Shown here in pieces: positions 55,917 to 64,000 of a stretch of DNA of 64,000 bases (positions within the stretch are counted from its first letter, which is position 1; each line of letters opens with the position of its first letter). The notes under the pieces are model-generated. The model was not told the origin of the DNA. It did not search any database and worked only from the letters and a program-made list of their open reading frames with translations. The position numbers were made by a program, and so were the translations under genes. This DNA is from Gracilaria gracilis (lineage: Eukaryota; Rhodophyta; Florideophyceae; Gracilariales; Gracilariaceae), in the NCBI GenBank assembly GCA_030374805.1, contig JARGSG010000224.1:372001-436000 (forward strand), read 5' to 3'.

Positions 55917-56819
55917 TTCTCCCCTCTACAGGGTCGTTCGGCTTCAACAAAGCTTCTTGGTCGTCAAACCCAACAGGGAGGTAGATTGTGTACGCGCCGT
56001 GCGTCCAGACCTGCACGCGTCGTGCAGCATCGAGTCATTGCTTGCATGCGCCATGCAACAGCAATTTTCCGCGTGAAAGCAATGCAAATAAATGCCCTCT
56101 GGAGTCGCATGCGCGCGCGTGTGCGCCGCGGCGTCCGAGGCGACTTGCAAGGCGAGTCAAATAAAGTCATAAGAAAATTACCCGCCCGGGAGGGGTCGAA
56201 AAGGCCGATTTGTTTTATGCCCCGTAACTCTGAAACGCGGCGTTTCAGCGGCTCGCATACCCCGTTTTGTGCGGCTTGCAACGCCGAAAGAGTAAGGATT
56301 TTTTAGTGTTGCCGCGCATCTTTCTACGGGTATTACTGGCAACTCAATCGGTTACCAAGTGGCCGCGCGCCACGGAGCTTTGCACTGTACTACTGTACTG
56401 CATGGCCTGAAGATGTGGCACTTGCCACGCGAGTTTCCCGACGGGTCATTTCTGTGCCGCGTGGTGCGCTTTGCGCGCCGTGCGCGCTTGCGCCGGTGAG
56501 CGGCGCGTCGTGCTCCAAGGAGAAACACGCGGTCCCATGTGGGTAGTACGCAACGATAGAAGACGGCCGCACTTCTTCCTCCCCTTCTTAGGCCGAACTT
56601 TGGCCTCAACGGTCTGCATAATATGGATGCATCGGGTCGCGGAAAACTTGCCCAATAATCATCGAAAATTGTACCGGGAGGGGTTGTGCCCAACTGCGAT
56701 CTTTAGAGCGATAGTGGGCGCGTTGAGTGCGTGAACGATATCGGGCACCAAATTTTACCGGACGGATTCCATTGGCTCCGATGTGTCCTGTGACGGTGGT
56801 TAATTGTACCAATGGACCT
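55917..56819. other. Non-coding, GC-rich
   Basis: No gene recognised. By position it could contain the 3' terminus of the minus-strand Ty3/Gypsy fossil, but with only one end present a long terminal repeat cannot be recognised. Confidence 0.4.
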
Positions 56820-59226
56820 TCACGACAGGCGTGCTGTCGTCTGCGATAACCTAGCCAACGACTTTGTCAACGACCCATTCACGAGACTCGGCGGCCTCCT
56901 CCATAAGCTCCGGGGGATGGGCTTCGTCCGAGGCCTCATCCGAAACCGGGTGGTCATCATGGTCGACAGAGACCTGCTTAGACGCCGCCCTGATGCAAGG
57001 CAGCTCTTGAGAAACTTGTGCGTCCCGTACGGGTTCAGGAGTTGGCGGTTCATTCGGAGGGTGGCCTGCGCCGTCCCGAGGGGTTTGTGCATCTGTATCC
57101 CGAGGGGTTTGGTGACACGGTCGATGGAGACCGTGTCCTGAGGGGTGCCGTCCAATACGGTCACAGTGGTGTCTGTAACTTTGACAACCCGGAAGGGACC
57201 GGTAGTGCGCGGTAAAAGCTTTCGGGCAATGCATTCATCTTCTGCCATTTCGGTCGATTTCCGTGGCGGCTTGTGAAGGAAGACGTAGTCCCCAGGGCAA
57301 ATAGAAACCGTAGCCCTTACACGAGAGTCAAAGTCCGCCTTGTACCGTTGTTGGGCGGCGTCAATCTTGGTCTTAGCCTTAAAAAGGAGGAACCGAATAC
57401 GGGAGCGTGTTAGACGTTTCACTGCTACCGAAGCCGGATCCACAGGCCCAGCAGGAGACAAGGTCAATGTCGGCGAGTTGACGACTATGCCGGGAGGGTG
57501 ACGCGTCAAAACCAAGTCAAAGGGCGTGGTTCCCGTTGTGCGATGGACTTGGGTATTGTATGCAAAGACCAACGGTCGGACCAGCTCGTCCCAGTCATGC
57601 TGGTTCGCAGACACGTAATGTCTCAGACGAGTTACGAGGGCTCGGTTAAACCTTTCCGCCTGCCCGTTCGTTTGGAGGTGATGCGCTGTCGTTAATAGAT
57701 GGCGTATACCCAGGTCCCCACAAAGGACTTCGAAGAATTTGGCAACAAACTGGGGACCATTATCGGTCAGTAGGAATTGCGGTGCCCCATATGGTAATAC
57801 CCAGTTCGCTAAGAAGACCGGCGAGATGTCGGTCGCCTGAGTGGCTCTGAGGGGTATTGCTCGTGCCAACTTGGAGAAGCGGTCTGTAATAACCAGGATG
57901 ATCCTGCTGCCATTTTTGGTCTTGGAAAGTGGGCCCAGAATGTCCATGGCCACAAATTCTAGTAGACCCGCTGCGGGAAACAACTTGAGGAATTTCTGGT
58001 GCTTGTGCAGTGTCCCTCTGGTGGCTGCACAGGAGCGGGAGTCCTTGACGGTCTGGTAGGCACCATTGGCCATAAATGGCCAATAGAAGTCCCGACGTAG
58101 AGTCGCGTACATTCCTCTCCCACCAGGATGTCTGCTGAACGAGGTTAGTGGGATAAGTAGAGGACGCGGTCTCGTCAGGTGGACGGTACTAATCGCTGTA
58201 TTGCTCCGTTCAGTGGCGGAGTCCTAGCGAGAAAACCATGGTGGTCGTACCCGAATCGGGACTTTGATTTCCCGACATCCTCGGCTACTTTCTTGCACCG
58301 GGAGTCTTGCGCCTGCTGTTCCAGAAATTCATCGACCGCAATCGGCATAGCTTCCTTCTGTTCGGGTTCGACAGCCATCACGACTTCCCGTTCTGGGCTT
58401 TTCTCTGGTTCTTCCCAATCTAGAAGTACGTTCTCATCAATGGTATCCCCTTCCCTCACGGTGGCCACCAGACCATCATAGTCCCCAGGGGGTTCTATGG
58501 CCAAGCATGGAATGTCGTCCTCGAGCGGTGTCTTGTCCAAACCAAAAGTGGCCATACGGGACAGTGCATCTGCCGCTTGATGTTTGACGCCTGCGCGATG
58601 CACGACGTCGTACTCAAACTCCGAGAGACGGAGTCTCCACTGAGCTAGCCGCCCGCTAAAATCAGCCAAATTGAGTATCCATCTAAGTGATTGATGATCG
58701 GTCCTAACCGTGAATCGGTCACCTTCTAGATATGGCCTCAAGAGCAGCATCGCTTACACAGCCGCGACGCACTACTTCTCTGTTGTGGCGTACTTGCGCT
58801 CAGCCCGTGAAAGGTGATGACTACAATACCCTACAGGCTTGTATTCTTTTCCGTCGGACTGTTGTTGGAGTAAAGTACAGCCAACCTGGACATCACACGC
58901 GTCCGTGTCCAGCATGTATGGACGTCCTGGTACCGGTGAGGCCAAAATGGGTAGAGAGATTAGTCTATCTCTCAACTCCTGAAAGGCCTCGTACTCTTCG
59001 TCGCTCACTATCCCAAAATTATCGGGTTGTCTCTTCTCGAGTTTCCTATGCAAGGGTGCAGCAATGCGAACGAATTTAGGGACAACTTTTCGAAACACAT
59101 TGCATAGTCCTACAAAGGAGCAGATTCCAGTCTGGGTCGTGGTCGGTTTAGCTTGCCTAATGACTTCGCACGTCTTCTGGGAAACCTGTACTTTTCCAGG
59201 CCTGACTACGTCGGTGTTATCGGAAT
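56820..59226 (-). mobile_element. Ty3/Gypsy LTR retrotransposon fossil, 5'-truncated
   Basis: Only the downstream part of pol remains. In order on the minus strand: the end of the reverse transcriptase/connection region and the start of RNase H (59226 to ~58750), the rest of RNase H (TVRTDHQSLRWILNLA, AGVKHQAADALSRM), and the integrase (58112-56820) with MDILGPL, LLTDNGPQFVAKFF and QTNGQAERFNRAL, followed by a GPF-type C-terminal block. Gag, protease and the polymerase palm are missing from the window. It is broken, with a few interruptions, and no flanking terminal repeat was identified. The truncated end lies next to the second Tnp2-like element, which may have cut it. Moderately old: domains remain easy to read. 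Confidence 0.85.
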
Positions 59227-59753
59227 GCTAGGTTGGTGGTCAAAAATGACCGAATTAAAACGAACGAAAAACCGGTGAATTTATCCAAATTTGGAAGTGC
59301 TAATTTCCGAAAATATTTCTATCTTTCCACTTTTGCTGGTTTTTTTCGAAAGAATTATTCCAAATTGTTTCCATCTTTGCTAGTTTGGATGGAAGGGAAA
59401 CTAGCATACTTCTTTCGTTTATGGTAGTTTTGCAGCACAATGTAAGTGTGTTAGTGTCACCTACGTTCATGTATACGGGGGTAAATAGCGAGATAGACAC
59501 TTTGATAGAAACTTAAATAGCTGTTTATCGAATAGGAATAGGAGTATACAAATAGATCGAATACCTTTTCAGTTTGTGGAGATCGGTTCACTAGTCAACA
59601 CCGTTCACATCAGGCATTCGAATACTAAATATATGAAACGCCTTCGAATCACGTGCAATCATCCCCACCTCTCTGTCCCACCGTCCGTGCGCCATATTAC
59701 GCTCCCCGCTACGTACCTCCAGTCCTCTCCAACACCCCCCAACCTTCCCTGCC
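59227..59753. other. Junction between Gypsy fossil and second Tnp2-like element
   Basis: AT-rich and non-coding, with CCAAATTTGG and TGCTAGTTTGG-type words. Similar words occur near the right end of the 11.3-kb insertion. Possibly the terminal region of the second Tnp2-like element; no repeat partner lies in the window. Confidence 0.4.
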
Positions 59754-62700
59754 ATGCCCAACTGCTGCTTTGAAGGCTGCTTCTTCTTTGCCCGCACCAT
59801 ACTCGCCATCCAAAAGCACCAGAGGAGATTCCCCAATCGCCTCAACCCAAACAAGCGTTTCCTCTCCTCAGGCGGAGGCCTCCCCCACTTCCCCCCACGC
59901 ATCAAGCGTCACAAGTCTACCCCCCACCTCCATACACCTCCCCCTCCCACAAACCGCCCTTCCGACAACGTCCCCACCGCAGAGGACGACTTCCACCACC
60001 CCCAGCAACCCCAGTGGAAATCTGTGATACAGGTTGGATATTGATATGATATCTCTGCAGGACGTAGGATTAGAATGAAACTTTTATCGTACAGATATGA
60101 AAGATATTTAGAAAGGATACAGTTCCGATACCTTTTGATATATTCCAGAAGTGAAACTGATATATATATGATATATTTTTGGTACTATTTCTTACATATC
60201 CGATAAAAGTGCGATATATTCTGAAATTTGTCATATCAGATCTCCCTCAAAAGTATACCCTAGATGCATCAGATCCATATCAAGAACTTTCGTGAGACTC
60301 ACCCAAATATGATATCTAATTCAACAATATACTAAAAACGTATCTGAATTGTATCATAACCTTAAAAATTCTGCTTCAAATATATCCAACTCATATCACA
60401 TGTGTATCTCAGATTTCCACTGGGAACTCTCTCTCTCCCTCCACACCCAGGACGCCTCCCACATCGCCACCACCCCCGTCTGCTCCATCTCCCCCTCCCC
60501 TCCTCCCCTCCTCTCCCTTCCTTCCCCCTCCTCAACAACCCCCACCTCGAACGCCTGGTCCTCTACATCTCTTCCACCGCCTCCTCCCTCGGCCTCCGAA
60601 AGGCTGACGAGCCCATCTCCCTCTTCCACGACCCCGCCTTCTCCAAATCCACCTTCCACGACGCCGTCTCCTCCGCCACCCGGTGCCTCGAGCTGCAGAA
60701 AAACCTCTTCCAGCACCGTGACCGCAACATCGGCTTCGCTCCCACCACCCTCTCCGACCGACAGCAGCTCTTCTCCAACACCATCTTCCGAAAGGACCCC
60801 ATCCAGGTCCTCAAACAACAACTCGCCCTCGCACGCTTCCACAACACCTTCTTCCACCCCGTCTCCCACACAAGCCCTTCTGGCTCTCCCGCTTTCGCCC
60901 ACACCATGGCCTCTACCCTCGGAAAAGAAACAGTCCCCGCCCTCAAAGCCGCAATCATGCACTCCTCCAACGACTTCTGCATCTGGCACACCCCCAACTT
61001 CACCGGTATCGACTCTTTCATCAGCTTGGTCCAAATCTACTCCGACAAGTCCTCCACCTCCCTCAAATCCTCTTCCATCACCTCCTACCCCCTTCACATC
61101 ACCCTTCTCAACTTCTCCGATGCCTTCCGGCGCAAGTGCATCACCGAACACCTCACCCTTCTCGGACACTTGCCAACCTCCTCCCTCCCAACGAATCCCT
61201 CCCAAGACCACGACTCCATCCCTCAAACCTCCTCTCACATCCCCCGCCACACCAAAATGGAACTCATTCAGCTCGTTATCTCCACCCTCTTCGGCCCCCT
61301 CCTCTCCTCCGGTCCCAACGGCTTCCCCTTCCGTGACGCCCATGGTGTTCTCCGCCAACGTCACCTAATCATCGCCAGTTACTGCGCCGACATCACGGAA
61401 GCAAAAGACATCCTCGCCATCTCCCACGGAACCCGCCCCAAACACCCTTGTCATAGATGCACCGTCTTCCGCACAGACCTCCCCCTACACATTCAATCCC
61501 CTTCCCCCCGAACTCAGCACCAGACCCTCGCCGCACGCAAATCACACTCTACTCTCCTCCAACAATCACAAGACGCTCTCCTTGCTCGTAAGCCCAGCAT
61601 CTCCCGCAACACAAAGGAAAAAGCCCTTGAAGCCCTCCACTCCCTCTATCTCGCAAAGTACTCCTCCCTCTTCGAATCATACCCTCTTCTCAACATCACC
61701 TCACTCCTCTCCCCTTACAATATCTTCGCCTTTGAACCACTCCACAACTTCCACCTTGGCGTCTCCAAGCTCATCAAGCTCGCCGTCATCGAGAGATTTC
61801 GCTCAGAAGCAATCTTCACCACCCCCCGTTCCTCCAAGTCCCGTCGACCCTTCAACTCCGTCCGCACTTCCATCCTTAAATATTCGAACACCATCCTCTC
61901 CGCCATCGAAAAGCACTCCCCTGCAAACGGACTCCACATCGACTTCTCTACTTCCGACAACGGTCAAACTCTCAACGGTTTCTTCACTACCGACGGCTTG
62001 CGTGGTATGCTCGAAGCAAAAAACTACCGCGCACTCGACATGGTCTTCCCCTTCATCGGCGCCTTCTTCGACCGGTGCTGTGAGGAAGTCGATTCAGCTC
62101 CCATCACTTCCGTTTTCTCCAAGTACTCAGACCTCCTCCTCGCCTCCATGCGATGCAACACCTTCACCGAATGGACCGACGCCCGCCTCACCGACCTCCA
62201 CAACCAAATCCGCTCCTTCAAGCGCACAGCCGTACTCGTCCTCGGCCCCCATCACACTTCCAGCCTCGGAACCCTCAAGTTCCACCTCCTCGACCACATG
62301 GTCGAGGACATTCGCCGCTTCGAAGGCCTCCACTTCAATGATGCCGGCATATTCGAGCACGCCCACACCCTCTTCAAGTCCCACTACTCCGAAACCTCAA
62401 AGCGCAGGTCCACCGCACATCAAGAAACCATTCGTGCCATCCACCGCTCCAATGCCATCAAAGACTGGAATCCCGTCTCCACAAACCCTTCCATAACCTC
62501 CTCCTCCCCTGGCCTCGCTTCCCTCCTCCAATCCCGAGAACCCGGTTCCGCCCGTGATGGCAAACACATCTCCTTCGCTGACCTAATCACTGCCCACAAA
62601 TTCATTCGATGCAATCCTCACCTCCCTCACAAATCTCTTCAAAACCTCTTCCCCCCCGATACCCTATCTATTCTTGCCGAAGTCGGAAGAGACGCCCTCC

Positions 62701-63408
62701 CATCCTTCATCACCCTCTCTCTCGAAGTCCTACAACTCACCGACAACTCCCCCGTCCTCCGTCAGGCTCGACTCACTATATTCAACTCCGCTTACGTCGT
62801 CGGCGGTTACATCCCAACACTCGACAACTACATCACAGAACGAAACGAGCTCACCCTCCAGAATCCTCCTGTCCCCATCATTCAACGAATTTTTGCCATC
62901 CCCTCCTTCGGTCCATCCAAGTCCCAAAAGTTCTCCCACGTTCTCGTCGCCGGCTCCACCTCCTCCCCCCCACATCCATCTTCTGGGTCTGCTAACTCAT
63001 CTCCTTTCTTCGTTTCGCCCTTCTTTCCTCAACTTCTTCTCCCAAAGAGTTCACTTTGTCCAGTTCATGGGACTCGTCCCACCCAGCGACGACGTCGATC
63101 TCACCCTCAACTGCGTTTGCCTCCGATGGGCAACAGACGACGAACATAACCACACCATCCACCCAATTTCCATCTCTACCCACTCCACTTCCGATAACGT
63201 TTCCCCTTGGTATGGACTCATCCCCTCTTCCTCCCTCCTCGGCTCTGTTCATGTTCTCCGCCAGAACTACCCCGCTCCTCCCTTCACTTCTCGTCTATAT
63301 TGGCGCTCTCACGGATTCTATCTCAATCGGTTCTATCGAGACCCCACCGCCAAGCTTATTTCCCATCCAGCTCGTAGCTTCTATTCCCTGTTAGCTTCAG
63401 CTTCATAA
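59754..63408 (+). CDS. Tnp2/CACTA-like transposase, element copy 2 (gene B)
   Basis: An ATG at 59754 opens the N-terminal finger block (NCCFEGCFFFARTILAIQKH), matching that of copy 1. A 415-bp inverted-repeat insert at 60010-60424 follows, probably spliced out. The main frame then runs to about 62960 with ADEPISLFHDPAFSKSTFHD, IIASYCADITEAKDILAISH, PCHRC, IFAFEPLHNFHLGVSKLIKL, GLRGMLEAKNYRALDMVFPF and TLKFHLLDHMVEDIRR. Near a run of seven Cs at about 62967 the homology moves to another frame, which ends at 63408 (SPWYGLIPSSSLLGSVHVL, FYLNRFYRDP). One frame change and no stops make this much fresher than copy 1. The coding strand is strikingly C-rich and G-poor. Confidence 0.75.
60010..60424. 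mobile_element. MITE-like insert, candidate introner
   Basis: CCCAGTGGAAATCTG (60010-60024) is repeated exactly inverted at 60410-60424. The 385-base interior is AT-rich and full of GATAT/ATATC words, in sharp contrast to the C-rich gene around it. GT directly after CCCA (60013) and CAG at 60410-60412 would remove almost the whole insert as an intron. That junction joins the finger exon to the transposase frame in phase. Confidence 0.7.
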
Positions 63409-63536
63409 AAATTTCAACCTGCTTCCTCTCAATTGGAAGGAGTGAAGATACGCATGAGATTAGAAAGAAGAAGCATCTCTTCCCCATCCCACACATACCT
63501 CCACCCCTTCCCCCCTCACTGCACCTCCCCCTACCC

Positions 63537-63833
63537 TTAGTAGCCCGCATCTTCCCTACCATAAACCCCTGTGCCTTCTCTGCGTTCCGCACGGTGTGGT
63601 ACCAACCGCCCGAAACTCGGGTTTTCCGGTCGACAGGCTGCTATGTAACAATCAAGAACTGCACCTAGTCTCCGTGTTAGTTTTGCCATAAAATAGTCCT
63701 CCCTCATAGCTAAGTATATCTTCTTCCTCGACGGTACCCACAGCCTAACTGTCGCAGTTCTCCCAAAGTTTTCCGAAACACACCTCGGATCTCCATCCAT
63801 ATATCCATCGTTCTCAAACTCCTCGGTATGCAC
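63537..63833 (-). CDS. Tnp2-type element copy 2, gene A (3' part)
   Basis: The frame ends at 63537 and shares ATVRLWVPSRKKIYLAMRED and FMAKLTRRLGAVLDCYI with the C-terminal part of gene A in copy 1 (ATIAFRMPSSGKIYLTLRER and FVENVSKRLESVTDCFI). It converges on gene B with a 128-base gap, the same layout as copy 1. The upstream part runs off the window end in frames I could not follow (63834-64000 shows no clear continuation), so the 5' boundary is open. Confidence 0.6.
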   Translation of the reverse strand: MHTEEFENDGYMDGDPRCVSENFGRTATVRLWVPSRKKIYLAMREDYFMAKLTRRLGAVLDCYIAACRPENPSFGRLVPHRAERREGTGVYGREDAGY

Positions 63834-64000
63834 CTCTTATAGCGATTGCCAGGCTAGCCCCAGTATTCCTTCAACAGCCCCAGGAAGATAATTCCCATAC
63901 AAAGTAGAGAACAAAAAAGCTGTCTTATCCTTCCACGTCCCATAACCGCGTTCATAGTTTTCACCACACAGGCAATCCAGGCGTCAAGTCTTGCAAGGTG

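Noticed and set aside
59585-59600. CACTAG as a CACTA terminus of the second Tnp2-like element
   Set aside because: No matching inverted end is visible in the window, and copy 1 shows no CACTA end, so a six-base match is not evidence.
60349-61368. Long Ser/Pro-rich open frame on the plus strand and its minus-strand partner (60396-61364)
   Set aside because: Both are shadows of the C-rich transposase frame; only the frame running to about 62960 has domain homology to copy 1.

Overview
This window is nuclear DNA of a eukaryote with compact genes that mostly lack introns. The gene set is a nucleolar RNA cytidine acetyltransferase, a peroxisomal PTS1 receptor, an organellar MnmG/MTO1, an aspartate kinase with a basic N-terminal extension that suits plastid import, and a dehydroascorbate reductase. 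Together these point to a photosynthetic eukaryote. Intron-poor gene islands alternating with transposon-rich tracts would suit a florideophyte red alga such as Chondrus, but that placement is inferred from style and content and is not proven by any sequence comparison.

Bases 1-22.5 kb are a host gene island. In order: NAT10/Kre33 (+, cut by the window start), a PI-PLC X-domain protein (-), a DHAR-type glutathione transferase (-), a small CRAL-TRIO-like protein (+), MnmG/MTO1 (-), two related membrane-anchored trypsin-like proteases in tandem (+, +), a GT14 glycosyltransferase (+), PEX5 (+) and aspartate kinase (-). Start codons were set from in-frame ATGs; several longer open frames begin only with TTG or GTG. 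Bases 22.5-28.4 kb are gene-poor, with one hypothetical protein (25.0-25.9 kb) that carries a weak 2OG-oxygenase-like HxD motif.

Bases 28.4-46.3 kb are a nest of mobile DNA. A large unnamed multidomain gene (a DQP...FHMEK helical domain, a PIN/FEN-like DTDV...GCDFTP domain and a C-terminal CXC cysteine motif) is cut in two, at 28.45-30.03 kb and 41.35-44.81 kb. The 11.3 kb between the halves has inverted repeats at both ends and a repeated AGAAG at the junctions, so it looks like one later insertion. That insertion carries a coiled-coil ORF, three near-perfect hairpin repeats, a CACTA/Tnp2-like transposon with two convergent genes, and a tandem duplication full of CAGGTAA junctions. A fragment resembling the PCIF1 adenine methyltransferase lies just beyond the right half.

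Bases 46.3-52.4 kb hold a 5.2 kb piggyBac-like DNA transposon with 182-bp terminal inverted repeats and a second piggyBac-like fragment. Bases 53.3-55.9 kb are a decayed coding block of unknown family. Bases 56.8-59.2 kb are a truncated Ty3/Gypsy fossil on the minus strand. Bases 59.7-64 kb hold a second CACTA/Tnp2-like element with the same convergent layout as the first. Its transposase gene contains a 415-bp inverted-repeat insert that looks like an intron-forming MITE. The element runs off the window end.
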